Positions 23,522 to 35,770 of a DNA stretch of 64,000 nt are shown piece by piece. Below the pieces are notes generated by a model. The model saw nothing but the letters and a program-made list of their open reading frames with translations, ran no database searches and was not told where the DNA came from. Origin of the DNA: Porogramme epimiltina (Eukaryota; Basidiomycota; Agaricomycetes; Polyporales; Polyporaceae). Both the position numbers and the translations under genes were made by a program. How positions within the stretch are numbered: position 1 is the first letter of the stretch; the number at the start of each line of letters is the position of its first letter. Location: contig FTLJ01000435.1 in the NCBI GenBank assembly GCA_900155495.1, positions 36,292 through 100,291 of the forward strand, written 5' to 3'.

Positions 23522-25027
23522 CTTCTGTAAGGGGTTGATCAACAGGGTGAACGTTGCGCTCCAAATGCACCCGTGTATTCCCTTGACCTGCTTTTACGCT
23601 CTTCTGTGGCACTAGGCTGTGAAAAGCTTTTAACAGGGGATGCTCCTACTAGTTACCCCGATGGACCGGTAATCGGCGATTCGCTGGGATATGTAAGTGG
23701 GGCCTCATTGCGATACTGCACTTCAGTAAGCGCACGCCTAGGGCATAAACGGCGAAAAACGTGATGTCTCCGGCATGCTGTTTCCACGCCAATGGCACGG
23801 ACACCTTTCGTGGGGCCCCGGGCAGAAGACTTTGAAGACATGGTTTTAAAACCTCCGGCTTGGAATACTAGCAAAGTTCGCCCGTACTTGAGCTGCGACG
23901 TGACTAGTACAGCACGGCTGAAGAGCCTAACTTCGGGTAACCTCAATGTCGTGATAACAAAACAAGCGCAGCGAGCTTAGATGTCAGTGTGAGAGTAGCC
24001 ACAGTGGCAGAGGGATCGGGGCCGAAGCAACACACAGTGGTATTAGGGAGCATCAACTTGTATGATGACTCTTCATAGCGGGGATTACCTGTCTTTTCGG
24101 GGATTCAACTCGTTCCACGACACTATCGGCCATCACTTTTGTAATCAATTACATAAGGATACCTACTCACGCCACAGCCCTCTTCTGCGTCCAGACTCCG
24201 CTGCTAGTCCCAGTCACCACTCATTCCGCTAGCCTTTGACTAATCAATTGTGCTATGTACTCCCTTTCTCTACAGAAACCTAGCGAAGCTGAGCAAGACC
24301 CTTCGTAAATATAAGCACTGTCATTGTGTTCCTGTCAGGTCTCGCCGGCGGGCCCCTGCATTGTCACCACGAACTCGGCCTCTGCTTACCCGACACATTG
24401 CCGCGCTCGACGAGCCGCGGGCCTGGGATTATCGTGACCGTGCTGTGCTCCACCCAAAGTATGCGCGGTGGGCACTCATTGCCTCGGGCAACCGAGCATG
24501 TACATGTATAGCCCGGGGAAGTTGTACTGATTCAACTCCTGGCTCATGCGCAAATGAGGCTAGCACGTGCGTATAGTTCACATTTACGTGCTGCTCCACA
24601 ACCTGATGAAGGGAATAGAAAAAAGATGACGTTACTCGGGAACCAGCGAGACACTTGGGCTGTCAATATTACTTATCAACTCGCATCGAATATGTGGTAA
24701 GTCAATGGCGGGTGATGACGTTGCAGTGTTGGATGGGTCTTCACCGGATTTCTCATGCAAGCCAGTTAAACTTCTACCAGGAAAGAAAGTGGCACCTCAT
24801 ATGCCGCATGCATCTCTTGGACGCTCCACAATGCCGCGTCACTCACTCCAAATTTGGATGCAGTTTATCTGAAAGACCCTTCTATTCCCGATAAGACACA
24901 TTCTAGTGACATGTGCCTGATGGTTGGAACAGATACCACGCTCACATTTTAAAAGGTGCATGCAATGTGTGCTTACTTATAAGTGCGAGTGCTGATACAC
25001 GCCACAGGGCATCTCGCCGCCATCATC
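23522..25027. other. Intergenic region inside the enzyme cluster
   Basis: About 1.5 kb between the divergent second glutathione transferase and the first ICMT-like gene. No domain was found in any frame, and no clear repeat. A possible TA-rich core element (TTTTAAAAG) lies about 80 bases before the ICMT-like start codon. Confidence 0.4.
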
Positions 25028-25824
25028 ATGCCACTATTCATCGCGCCGATGTTGAAGACACCACTGCTCAAAATTCCCCTACTCCTCTCTTATGCAGTAG
25101 GTACATGGCAGGGCATGGCGCCGCCGCCCCAAAAGCCACCTTCCGTGAAGGAGCAAGATAGAATGAACGGTCGGAGGGAGTTCCTAACCCAAACAGCTTG
25201 GTTCAACGCGATTGTGAAGGTTAGTTGGGGCTGTTGTGCCAAAACTTATGGGCTAACCTGACAAATGCTGGGATATCATAGAATGCACTCTGCGGACTCG
25301 CCGTGGCCGAGTCTATCGCTCTCCTCGCCCAATCTTTTCCCTCCTTCTTCTCCTTCCATATCCTCGAGGCTTTCCCTGAGTACCCACTTGGGCTAGGACT
25401 GGACACTCTTGCCCTCACAGGACTCAGCCTCGGCATCGGCGGCGGCGGGATCCGCGTCTGGTGTTACCGGGTACTGGGCCGGTTCTTTACCTGGCAGATG
25501 GCCGTGCACGACGAGCATGAGCTTATCACCTCAGGCCCTTACGCGCTCGCGCGGCACCCGAGCTACACAGGCTGCGTCCTTATGGTCGTCGGCAACATCG
25601 CGCTTCTGACGAGCCCGCGGTCGATTTTCGTCGCCGGAGGTTTGGCGGGCGTGACAGCAATTAAGGCGGGGGCGGTGGTTGGCATGTTGTATATGGCTTG
25701 GGTGTGCATGCAGCTGCTGAGGAGGATGTCAACAGAGGACGATGCGCTCCGTGAAGAGTTTGGGGCGAAATGGGAGGAGTGGGCAAAGCGGACGCCGTAC
25801 AAGTTGTTCCCGTGGGTGTACTGA
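25028..25824 (+). CDS. ICMT-like (Ste14-type) membrane methyltransferase, copy 1
   Basis: Exons 25028-25219 and 25282-25824 (244 aa); phase-0 intron after Lys64. Start at the ATG giving MPLFIAPMLKTP; no ATG lies further upstream in frame. Several hydrophobic segments indicate a polytopic endoplasmic-reticulum protein. The C-terminal half carries the ICMT signature: RVWCYRVLGRFFTWQM, then HELITSGPYALARHPSYTG and, near the end, LREEFGAKWEEWAKRTPYK, which bind S-adenosylmethionine and the substrate carboxylate in the known family. Ste14 methylates the carboxyl group of S-farnesyl or S-geranylgeranyl cysteine at the end of CaaX proteins. One housekeeping enzyme is enough for that, so four clustered copies point to another S-substituted or small carboxyl substrate. 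Confidence 0.9.
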
Positions 25825-26767
25825 ACCGTCCCACGAACGTCGGCATCGGCGGTGAGTCGTCCCTCGCTATTTCTGCATCCGAAGGCGGTGTTCCGTGACT
25901 GACGGGCCGGTATAATAAGGGTCCGTTTCTCAACGTTCAACGGCAATGTTCAATTTTAGCCGGGGCGCGGTGATTGAGTTATACTTCTACGCTAGGCATC
26001 AGCACAAATACGTCGATCAGGGACGCTCAAAAGCCTCAGCTCACCTTTTGGGGTGTCTTGTATGCGTCTCGGCCTCAGGCGGGGACATAAGCAACCAGCT
26101 TTGGGGCCTGTATTTGATTAGAACATGGGAAAGTTTTCCATTCACGCTGTCATCATGGCCAGCACGTGTATGCACGTATCAAGGCCCATGTCCGCGGCGA
26201 ACCTTTGCTTTGGCTTCCGGTTACCTGACTGGTGGTGTTCGCAGGGGCCATCGCCCACATCTGATACAAAGGGACCTGAATCTAGTCAATGAGTATGATC
26301 ATAAGATGCGACTTCTATGAACCAGTAAGGCAACTGAGCCGGCTTGTCTTAATGGAAGGATGTCTATCACACATGTTTGGGCCTCATGTAGTTCTTCTTT
26401 TTCTCCTCATGTATCTCTATCTTGACATGTAGTGTGAACGTTCCGCCGGCGCTATGGCTGAAGAACATCCACGGATATGTAAGGAATGAATCTGTTCATG
26501 TATTCGCTCACGTACAGCTTCATCAGACCAGCATAAGTAGACGTCTTTCCCGATGACAGCTTCCCTCCAGCGGGTTGTTCGCCAATGAGCTACCGGCATT
26601 CGCGTGTCGGGTGCAGAGCTCAGCTCAACTGCGACAGGTCTCAACTTACGCGAGACATCGCAGTGACCGGCAAGTACCTGACTTGGGTCGACAAGATGCA
26701 TCAGCACACATGCGCGTAAAGATACATAATGTTACTCACCGGTCGGCGAGACGACAAACCCCCAGAC
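25825..26767. other. Intergenic region between ICMT-like copies 1 and 2
   Basis: About 940 bases. The 125-codon frame at 25946-26320 has no recognisable domain and is not called. Nothing else is seen except the promoter region of copy 2. Confidence 0.4.
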
Positions 26768-27570
26768 ATGTCTTCGCCTCAGCTCATCATCAAGGTCTCG
26801 CTGCTGCTCGCTCACGCCATCTGCAGTTACTATGGCATGACCCCGCCGACCCCAGCTCCTCGCCCTGCAGACGAGAAACCGAATAGGGTCGTTATCCCCG
26901 ACTTCTTGAACCGCGTCCCGGGACTGCAAAAGGCCCTGACAATGTCCGCCAAGGTCAGCCCTCCCGCGTGCTCACACCTCTCTCCCCACTTACCCTCCTA
27001 CAGATCCTCCTTTGTTCGACTGCAGCCGCCGAAGCCGTCGCGCTGCTCGCCCAGAACCTCCCTACCGCCTCTCACTTCCCACCCGCTCTCTCCGCCATCC
27101 TCCCCACAGCTCGCACAGACATCGCACCCCTCGCTCTCGCCGCCTACGTGCTCGCGATCACCGGCGGACTTACGCGCGTATGGTGCCACCGCACCCTCGG
27201 CCGCTTCTTCACCTGGGAGATGTCCGTCCGCGCCGACCACCGGCTCGTCACCGCAGGCCCGTACTCGCTCGTCCGGCACCCGAGCTACGCCGGCTGGCTG
27301 CTGCTCATGGCCGGGAGCGTTCTCTTCCTCTTCGGTGGGGGCGCGAGTGCGGCTGCGGCGGGCGAGACGTTCTTCATGCGATCAGGGGTATGGCGTTCGA
27401 CGGTCGGGCGCATCGTGACAAGTGGGCTTGTTGCGCACCTGACATGGGTGACGGGGGCCCTGCTATGGCGAACGGGCACGGAGGACAGGATGCTGCGGAC
27501 CGAGTTCGGGAAGGAGTGGGAGAAGTGGGCGCGCGGGACGAGATATCGCCTGATCCCTTGCGTATATTGA
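26768..27570 (+). CDS. ICMT-like (Ste14-type) membrane methyltransferase, copy 2
   Basis: Exons 26768-26953 and 27004-27570 (250 aa); the 50-nt intron again follows a Lys codon in phase 0, at the same place as in copy 1. An in-frame ATG 39 bases upstream (26729) would add 13 residues; 26768 is chosen by similarity to the other copies. Signature parts: RVWCHRTLGRFFTWEM, HRLVTAGPYSLVRHPSYAG, LRTEFGKEWEKWARGTRYR. Small GC-rich differences and an alanine/glycine-rich loop (GGGASAAAAG, about residue 170) separate it from its paralogs. Same strand as copy 1, about 940 bases downstream, which fits an old tandem duplication. Confidence 0.9.
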
Positions 27571-27837
27571 TCGCGCGGCGTGCCCACCTGCACTGGATTG
27601 AATGTGGAAGTGTCTTTAATGGCGGAAGTTAGATACAGCCCGAGCTCGACGGCGATGGTTTTTGTGCGGAAACCTAAAGCGATGGCTATATGAGCCTTTG
27701 GTCCACTTGGTCGACAGAACTTTGGAATTACATACATTCCAATCAGAGCACACCCGCTGTACACCTAGCTATCATACACGAACTATAATGCATGCATTTC
27801 TCCAAACTTTCTCCGTCTCATCGAACTAGCATCATTC

Positions 27838-29494
27838 TCACTCGAAGAGTGGCTCGACGGTGACTCCCTTGCTGAAAACCTTGTTGGGGTCATACTTGGC
27901 CTTGACTCTCCGCAAACGCGGCAAATTCTCGCCCCACACGTCTTCTGGACGCTCTCCGCCCTGAGCCATACTGAGGAACAGGCCCAGGTCGCGTCCAGAA
28001 AGCTCTGCGCTCCGTTTGCGCACGTATTCTGCAACCTTGTCCACGAACTCCCTACACGCGGGCACCCCTTCGTCCGTGGTCGATCTACCACAGCCATGTC
28101 AGCACAGACCGCTCTAATGTCAATCGAACACCACGAGAGCGCACCTTCCCTGAGCAGCCATCCAGTAATGCGGCGTCCGCGTCGGCAGAGCCGTATCCCC
28201 GGGCGCAACCTTTGTAAGTCCCTCCGGGGACGTCAAGTCCCAGATAACGCCCGACCCGCGCACCGCCTCGTCACTCCCGCTGAACTCCTCCCACATGCGC
28301 CAGACCTCGACGAGCAGCTCGGGGAAGAACCCGGCGAAGAAGGTGCCGCGAAGGATGAACCGGCGCGGCGCGGCTGCCATGGCCGCGTCTGCGGCATGCG
28401 AGAGCGTGCGCATGTCCGCCGCAGGCCCGACCTTCTGGAACACGGGCGCAGGCGGGCCTGCTCGGATGGGTGCCAGGACGGCTTCGGCGCGCGCGCCCTC
28501 AGGGTCGTGGAAAGTTAAGGGGAGGAGGGCCATAGAAGGCTATAAAGAGGGTAATCCCATTTTGAGCTCCTTCAGGCGCGCAATCGAGGAGCGAAGAGTA
28601 AGAGACATACCTTAAAGTGAGGCGCAGGTCGGGAGAAGTGCAGTGCAATCCGCTCTGCCGGCTTCTGATTCTTCTGGTATTCCTGAAGTGTCTTCACCAG
28701 GCTCTCTAGGTTGGCTTCGGAGCCGGGGAACGCCATAAAGCCGGAAGTAAACGGACCCGCATACGGATGCACCTTGAAGACAAACTCGACGACGATACCA
28801 AACTGCCCCCCTCCACCTTCAAAACGTGGACGGCGAGATGTCAATACGAGTAGTGCCGGAGGTACGAATAACACGCACCGCGAATGGCCCAGAACAGGTC
28901 TGGTTCCTCCTCGTCGCTCGTCTTGACGATGCGCCCGTCCGCAAGTACGACTGTCGCACCTAGCATGTTGTCCACCGCGAGACCATACTCTCCGCTGAGA
29001 GGCCCGTACCCTCCGCCCGTTGTGAATCCACCCACGCCCACGAACCATAAGGGAGAACCGACGACGTCCACACCCGCAGGAGCAGTGACTTCGTAAACGT
29101 CGCCCCAAACCGCGCCTCCCTGGACAGTGACCGACTTCTTGTCCTCTGCGAGTGTGACCTTGTTGAGTTTCGAGAGGTCAATCACGACGCCGCCGTCGGA
29201 GCTGGCCCACGTTGATGCGTGTATCCCACCGCATTTGACTGCGACTTCGAGGGGCGGGGTCTGCGCGGCGGCATACGCGAGGGCGAGCGGGATGTCTTCG
29301 AACACGGTGGGTTGGACGATGTACTGTGCGGGGAGCTGGGAGAGATCCGAGTTGCGCTTGAGGGCCGCCGTGTACGCATCTCCCGAAGTGGATGTGAGAA
29401 CCGTGCCTTGTATGCCCAAGTCCTCCATGGCTGCTAGCGATGAGAATAAGGATGTAGCGAAGGGAACAAGGAAGCTTGTGTTGAACGGGAACAT
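27838..29494 (-). CDS. FAD-linked oxidase of the berberine-bridge (VAO/BBE) family
   Basis: Exons 29494-28879, 28816-28611, 28539-28145, 28084-27838 (487 aa). The FAD-binding half contains AQYIVQPTVFEDIPLALAYA, VKCGGIHAS near 87-94, DGGVVIDLSKLNKV and GFTTGGGYGPLSGEYGLAVDN; the C-terminal BBE motif KAKYDPNKVFSKG is present. These enzymes oxidise alcohols, amines or sugars, passing electrons to oxygen. His92 is the likely flavin attachment residue, although the usual GGGH order is GGIH here; I see no second attachment Cys, so FAD is probably bound by one covalent bond or none. The ATG at 29494 precedes a hydrophobic stretch ending ATSLFSSLAA that could be a signal peptide; starting at 29428 would make a cytosolic enzyme. 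It neighbours two ICMT-like genes and a glutathione transferase. Confidence 0.88.
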
Positions 29495-29878
29495 CTTGAA
29501 CGAATATACTGCATGCTGAGAGCTCGGGCGCTGGGCATCGTGGACAGTGGGAACGGCCCAAGACCGAGTTCTTTCTAGAGTCGGGGCTGGATGTCTTCGC
29601 GCCAACAAGGGCTAGGGGTGGTCGAGAAATGTTCGAGGCCGGTTGCGCGCTGCATCTGGTTCCGCCTAGCCAGTGCACATAAGAGATTCATACATCTCAG
29701 CAAGATGAGGTACGAGTAAGAGGTGAAAACAATCAGGCGCTAAAGCGTTCCCCGTTGCCGGAAGGCTCCGAGAAAATCGGAGTCGTGCATACATCAGACA
29801 GTTTCCCAACCACAGCATTGTTTGCAGTCTACTACTCTGGATACTCGTACAAAATTCGTTTCCCTCACGTTTCCGTTC

Positions 29879-30793
29879 CTAGTTGCGCTGCATAGCAGTG
29901 TTCTTCTTCCAGGCTGCAAGTGTACCCGCCTACATATTGAATGACGATGCGGATGCGAGACGAGTCATTCACTCAATTAGCTTCGGGACCTGTAGACTTG
30001 AGTTCACATGAAACACGGACCTCATCATATGTGGCCTTCACACTGGGACGGACGGCCAAGTCCTCGACGTATTGCATGAACCGAGCGTACTTCGGTCCAC
30101 GAAGGGCTTCCAGCAATTTTTTGCCCTCTCCGACAGGGTACCTGCCGTACTCGTTCTCCAACGTCGGGAACAGGCGCAGAACCTGGGGTGCGATCGCCAC
30201 GTCCGCGAGCGAGAACTCGCCCACGGCAAACCCAGAAGGGGCCAAGCGCGCCTGCAGCGCCGCGATTGCTTCGAGAAATTGGGCTGAGGACTCGCCCTGC
30301 CTGGCAAATGCGCGGAACGCCACAGTCACCTTGCTCTCGAAGATGGTGATGATGAGCCGCGCCTCCGCGCGCTTAGCAGGATCCTCTGGGAGGAGCTTTG
30401 CCTCGGGGAAGAGGTCGGCGAGGAATTCGGCGATAACGAGAGACTCATAGAGCTTAGTGGTGCCTGGGGCAGGGTCCTCCGGGGCGCCCTCAGGGCCGTA
30501 GGTGAGTGCTGGGATCTATTGTCGAAGGGCAGTGAGCATCTTCTCTTACAAGAGTATAAAGCGATGAGACAGCGTACCACTCCGGCAGTGTTGACTTTCT
30601 CCGTAAACCAAGTAGGCTTCTCTTTCAAGTTGATGTCGACCAAAGTATACTTTGCATGGGTCTCTTCCAGTGCAATGTGCACGCGATGACAGAAGGGAGA
30701 GTACTTCGATAGATGGTCAGAGCCTCGTTCAAAAGAGGGGGCATGGCAATTCACCGAAGTCATGTAGAAGGTAATCTTGCTGGACTGCACCAT
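29879..30793 (-). CDS. Glutathione S-transferase, cluster copy 3
   Basis: Exons 30793-30755, 30703-30578, 30515-30021, 29929-29879 (236 aa). Opens KITFYMTS then YSPFCHRVHIALEETHAKY, with the Ser/Cys pair where omega-like and fungal classes hold the catalytic residue; IPALTYGPEG and SLVIAEFLADLFPEA form the glutathione site, and GEFSLADVAIAPQVLRL the C-terminal capping box. The last intron uses a GTCCGT donor (91 nt); splicing gives a lysine-rich tail after TYDE, parallel to copy 1, whereas reading on would end at 29973. Intron 1 (51 nt) has no stop and keeps frame, so its retention would insert 17 residues beside the active site. The gene diverges from ICMT-like copy 3. Confidence 0.9.
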
Positions 30794-31680
30794 TCTGAAC
30801 CGTTTTGGGCGGAGTATGTAGGCGCTAGGCTGGAATGTTACGAGTGGGCGAGGATGGTTGATGATATGCTCAACACACTGCCCAAGACTTTATAACTCAC
30901 AGAGGTCCTTCTTGCCGGTGGAAGCGTCGTCGACGGGGACGCGTCACCAGCACGGCAAGGTCTGTCTGTCGAGTCACCTCTAACAATAAACCGCAGCCAT
31001 ACAGTACTGCAAGCCCCACACACATCGCCGTGGGCGTCCGCCTTGCTTCTCTGTGAGTACTTCCTGCCTAAAGTCGGCTGTGGAATACCCCACATTAAGC
31101 CCTAGCTTGTAGAGCGTCGGGATTGGTGCGCTGTTATATTGAAGAAGCTGTTTAAAGTCAAGATTTCTAGACCATATCGATGGTCAGATTACTTCCAACT
31201 CACTATTCAAAGAAGCATGCACGATAGGGACTTCCCCTCAGCTCGCTGTTGCGTTGAACAGCCTTGCCGCATCATGTTACGAGGATCGACTTGGCTTTAG
31301 GAGCAGAAACAGGTGGATTCTATAAACCCCGGGGCCCGTATGTTGTGGATGGCTGTTGTTCGACGCCACTGTGGCTGAACACTGCACAAATTCGAGCTCC
31401 GATTCAATACTCCGTGTTGAGACCGTGGGCCGCGCTTCGTCCTCTTGTCCGTCAAGTTTGTCGAGACTCGGGAGGCCGCGTGTGCGGCATCTGTATGAGT
31501 TTCCAGAAATAGGGTATGTGTCATGACGTCAAACTTGCAGACACGAGACTGCACTAGCCTTCTTCTCATAGATCTGGCCCGTTCTATCCACAATATGTTG
31601 CGCGCCGAAATAAGCGCGAAAATGCTTGTATAACAACAGCCCCTGCGGTCGGGCTATGGACGTGAAACCCCGCGGCCTCG
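30794..31680. other. Divergent promoter region, glutathione transferase 3 / ICMT-like 3
   Basis: About 890 bases between two start codons on opposite strands. A minus-strand TATA box lies at 30888-30894. No coding region is supported. Confidence 0.4.
30888..30894 (-). promoter_or_regulatory. TATA box of glutathione transferase copy 3
   Basis: TATAAAG on the minus strand, about 95-101 bases before the ATG at 30793. Confidence 0.55.
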
Positions 31681-32498
31681 ATGTATTTCTTCGTCGCTCC
31701 CTACCTAGCGACTCCGTTACTCAAGGTTCCGCTCCTACTTTCTAACGCGATATGCACGTACCATGGTTACACGCCCCCAAGGCCGCCACCAAATGCGAAG
31801 GAGCAGAATAGGTTCACTCGCTCCGACTGGATGACGAAGAACGCTCGCATTTTGGCTCCCATAGCACGTACTATAAAGGTATGACGTCTTGCTGGCCTCG
31901 AGCAAGAATGTTTCCGAAACTGACTAAGTGACGACAGTGGACGCTATGTGGCGCATCTATCGTCGAGGCGGTCGCATTGCTCTTGGATAATATCGCAATA
32001 CCATGGCCACATTCCTACCACATTCTCTCTCTCCTCTTCCCACATCCCGACACAAGTCCGTCCTCCTTGCGCATCACATTCCCTACTGCTTTAGGTTGTG
32101 TCGTGGGGATATCCGGCGGCCTGCTCCGAGTGTGGTGCTATCGCGCTCTTGGACGGTTCTTCACCTGGCAAATGGCCATCCGTGACGACCACGAACTTAT
32201 AACGTCGGGACCATACTCCATCGTCCGGCACCCCAGTTATGCCGCTCAACTGATCATGTTGGCGGGCAACGCACTGGTCATCTTTGGCCCTGGATCATAC
32301 TTCACGGAGTCGCGGCTTGGTAGACTCCTCCCATGGCGCATGTTGGCGACGTTTGAGGTGGTATATCTTGCCATCATCTGTGCAACGCTGGTGAACAGGA
32401 CAGGGAAGGAGGATGATGTGCTGAAACAAGAATTTGGATCGCAATGGGAAACGTGGGCGGAGCGGACGCCCTACAAGCTATTTCCATTTGTGTACTGA
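31681..32498 (+). CDS. ICMT-like (Ste14-type) membrane methyltransferase, copy 3
   Basis: Exons 31681-31878 and 31938-32498 (252 aa), intron in phase 0 after Lys66 as in the other copies. N-terminal membrane helix YLATPLLKVPLLLSNAICTY is followed by a Pro-rich loop. C-terminal signature: RVWCYRALGRFFTWQM, HELITSGPYSIVRHPSYAA, LKQEFGSQWETWAERTPYK, ending in LFPFVY. Very close in sequence style to copy 1 (both end TPYKLFP.VY). The aldo-keto reductase gene follows on the same strand 350 bases later. Confidence 0.9.
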
Positions 32499-32756
32499 GG
32501 TAAGGTTGCACCATATAGCCCTTGTGGACCCGATATTGTCTCACTGAAATTCTGCAATGCATAGTGCTTCTTGAATGCGGCATACGTGGTATCTTACTGT
32601 GTTTTGTACGGTTGTAATCGAATATCAAGGCAATCTATGCTAGTTACAACTTCAAACCTAAGTTGCCCGAAATAGAATAAGGTCCTGACAAGATCGATCA
32701 CCCCCGAGTTATCGGCCTCTGTGGTATGATGTCAGCGATTTCCCGCCGCGAGCTGC

Positions 32757-32764
32757 TATATAAG
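32757..32764 (+). promoter_or_regulatory. TATA box of the aldo-keto reductase gene
   Basis: TATATAAG lies 86-93 bases before the ATG at 32850, in the 350-base gap after ICMT-like copy 3. No other signal is seen in that gap. Confidence 0.55.
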
Positions 32765-32849
32765 CAAGTACTCACGGCGGCCCCGGTGGGTTTGTCCCTG
32801 TTCAACATTCGACGACGAGCTCCCAACACCTGTGAACACCGCTGTGAAC

Positions 32850-34102
32850 ATGGCGTCCGCGTTCAACATCGGCACGACTGTCCGTCTCCCGCGTTCGGGT
32901 AAGTTGCTTCTTCTATTTGCCGCTTTACTTCACTTCTTGCCACCACGTCTTAATCAGGTATTGAGATGCCTATCTTGGGCCTCGGAGTATACCGCAATGA
33001 TGACTGCAAGCCTGCCTGCCTCGCTGCTATCAGAGGTGGATATCGGTATGTTTCGAACCTGCTACTCTACTTACTTTATGGACGCTGAGACCCTGTACTG
33101 TCCTCAGGCACATCGATTCCGCACGCATGTACCGTAACGAAGCTCAAGTAGGCGACGCCGTGCGTGAGAGCGGTGTGCCGCGTGAGCAAATCTTCGTTAG
33201 TGCGTCCGGTATTCTTCGTCTCCATACTAGGAATGCGTCTCAACAACATGTATATCCTCTACAGCTTCGAAGATCAACAATAGCGAGCATGGATACGACA
33301 AGACGCGTGCGGCTATCACCTCGTCGCTAGCGACATTCAAGTTCGACTACATCGACTGCATGCTCATGCATTCCGCCATGTCTGACAAAGAGCAGCGCCT
33401 CGGTTCATGGCGCGCTCTTGTTGAGGCCAAGTCCGAGGGTAAGATTCGCGTCATCGGAGTGTCGAACTAGTGAGTAGACTCCATTCAAATACTATGCACT
33501 ACTGACCCAGGTTATATGTGCTCCTCAAAGCGGCGTGAAGCATATGGAAGAAATCCGCGAGGCGGGCTACGAGATACCGGATATCAATCAAATCGAGGTT
33601 CTTACACCGCGTACCGACTCTGAAATCTCGATGCTCATTCCATGATGCCAACAGCTCCACCCACTCAACCAGCAGAAAGAGATCGTAGAATATTGCCTCA
33701 AACATGGGATCTTCGTGGAAGCCTACGCGCCGCTTATGCGCACTGAATGGAACTACCCGGCCATTCTCGAAACAGCAAAGAAGGTGTGCTCCTAAGACCA
33801 TAGAATTGCCGACGGTGGATGCTAACCCATACACCGAAGTATAACAAAGACCCCGCACAGCTGCTGGTTCGCTGGTCTCTGCAGCGCGGGTAAGAACGTT
33901 CCTACACTCTTCGTTGTCTCCCACTTCTCACTCGGAATCCCGTAGATTCGGCCCTCTCCCGAAATCTGCGAACCCCTCGCGTGTTATCTCGAACGTCGAC
34001 GTATACGACTTCGAGATTGCGCCAGAGGATATAGAGCTCATCAATGCCCTCGACCGCGGCAAAGAGGGTACGATTACATGGAACCCCGTCGATGTTGATT
34101 AG
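32850..34102 (+). CDS. Aldo-keto reductase
   Basis: Eight exons: 32850-32898, 32958-33045, 33108-33199, 33265-33469, 33531-33597, 33655-33783, 33840-33889, 33946-34102 (278 aa, normal for the family). Phase is kept at each junction. The catalytic tetrad is complete: Asp and Tyr in HIDSARMYRNE, Lys in VTSKINN, His in CMLMHSA. VIGVSNYG, QIELHPLNQQ, EAYAPLM and the NADPH-binding PLPKSANPSRVISN are also present. These soluble enzymes reduce aldehydes and ketones with NADPH. The intron at 33598 has an unusual GTTCTT donor. Placed between an ICMT-like gene and the two esterases, it could reduce an aldehyde made by the FAD oxidase of the cluster; that link is inference. Confidence 0.92.
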
Positions 34103-34296
34103 AAGTTAGGCAGACATATGTCTTGATGTTGTGCTTGTACGTTCTTGTAGCGGAAATATTAGTTTGGAGACCGTCAGACATGCTGAATGGTCTTCTGGCT
34201 TGAAATATGGAGCGAAGTTTACTCAGACAAAATTTGCACTACGTTATCATCTACGTAGTGAATTGGCTCAATACTAGCGGAGCACATCTCGACTCT

Positions 34297-35770
34297 TCAA
34301 GCGGTCAAGCTGAGAAGCCACTTCAACCCATCGCGAGAATCACTGTAGATTTTGATGGAGGTTTGGAGCGTGGGGTGTTGAAAATAGCTTCCGTGGAAGA
34401 ACCCAGCGTATCTACATGAGGTGAGCTTTCAAGCACTGACCTCATGATAATGACAATGGAAGAGCTTACTCAACAAGCTTCGTCTTGATCCCGGCCTCCC
34501 GCAGAAGCCGCTCGTACACAACGCCATCGTCGTGTATGAGGTCTAGCTCCATCACTTGGATATACGCTGGCGGAAGACCCGCCTGAGACGGTGCCAAAAG
34601 CGGTGAGAAACGTAAATCCGTCGGAGGGGCATTGTAGGAATCTTTCAACGAGGTGTGGAGTTAGCCACAGTTGCCTTCGATAGAAATATGTTTCGCAGAT
34701 GCACTCACCGTATAGGTACTTCCCACCCTCACGGTTAACTTCTAACGCCTCCAGTGACATATCCCATGAGCGCGGGTTCAATTTGAGCCTAGGCGTGATC
34801 GGCACTTTAGATCATGCATGTCAAAGGAAGATAGGGACGACTTTACTCCTCAGGCCATGCCAAGGGGTGGAGCAACTGCGGCTCTCGGAGACATTGTCCG
34901 GTGAGAGACCTGCCCACAAAGAACGGGTCGTCGCGTGCTTTGAGCGCGACAGCTGCAGAGAGATTTCCACCCGCTGAGTCTCCGCCAACAAGGAAACCCT
35001 TAGATAGGGATACATTGAGAGATGCTGCATTCTCTGCCACCTAAGGGAAAGACATGGACGTCAACAGAATGGGACGGTTATCTATAGAATAGAGGCTACA
35101 AACCCATTTAACAGCGGCATAACTGTCGTCGAAAGCAGCGGGGAATGGGCTCTCGGGGGCCAGCCTAGACATGGACACCACAAATGGAGGGTCAGTAATG
35201 GAAGGAGACCGAAGGCAACTCTGCAACGCACCTATATTCGACATTCGCGATCGCGAGTTGCAGCTCCACACAAATGATCCGAAGGTAATTGTCGTCCATA
35301 TCAACGTCTCCTAACATCCACCCTACCCCAAGGCATTCAGGTACGCACGCATGCATATGCAACGAACCGCGCTGACGAACCTCCTCCATGAAACCACAGA
35401 AGGACAGGGTACGTCGTGCCAGGAGCCCCTCCAGCAGGCGTTAAGAACCGAACAACGATCTCCCCGCCTTCGACGGGAATGCGGTTGTCAGAAACGGTGT
35501 ACTGGTCATCTGTGAGACAGGCGATGTAAAGTCAATATCGTGACCGCACAGCGGCAGCGCAATAGACCAGACTGCAGTTATGAGTAACTTGCCAGGCGGA
35601 AGTCGTTCTCCACAGTGCTTTTTCCAAATATCTTCTATGACCTTGCATTGTGCACGCATGTGAACATGAAGAGGGACTCCCGGGGCCGGAGGCTCCCGCA
35701 GAGAAATTACGGCGCTCGAGGCAAGAACCTCTGCCAGCTCTGGGGCTATGGTAGGCATCTTGGACATCAT
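34297..35770 (-). CDS. HSL-type alpha/beta hydrolase (carboxylesterase), copy 1
   Basis: Exons 35770-35593, 35509-35381, 35322-35232, 35164-35104, 35040-34847, 34788-34709, 34641-34470, 34411-34297 (339 aa). The hormone-sensitive-lipase signature HGGGW (oxyanion hole) is followed by YRLAPESPFPAAFDDSY, the nucleophile GGDSAGG, MELDLIHDDG with the likely acid residue, and FFHG with the catalytic His. Such enzymes cleave short carboxyl esters; Arabidopsis prenylcysteine methylesterase is also an alpha/beta hydrolase. Intron 1 begins with GC rather than GT (GCAAGT donor at 35592) and is 83 nt long. Start at 35770; an ATG four codons later (35758) matches the start of copy 2. It lies tail to tail with the aldo-keto reductase, 194 bases apart. 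Confidence 0.92.
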
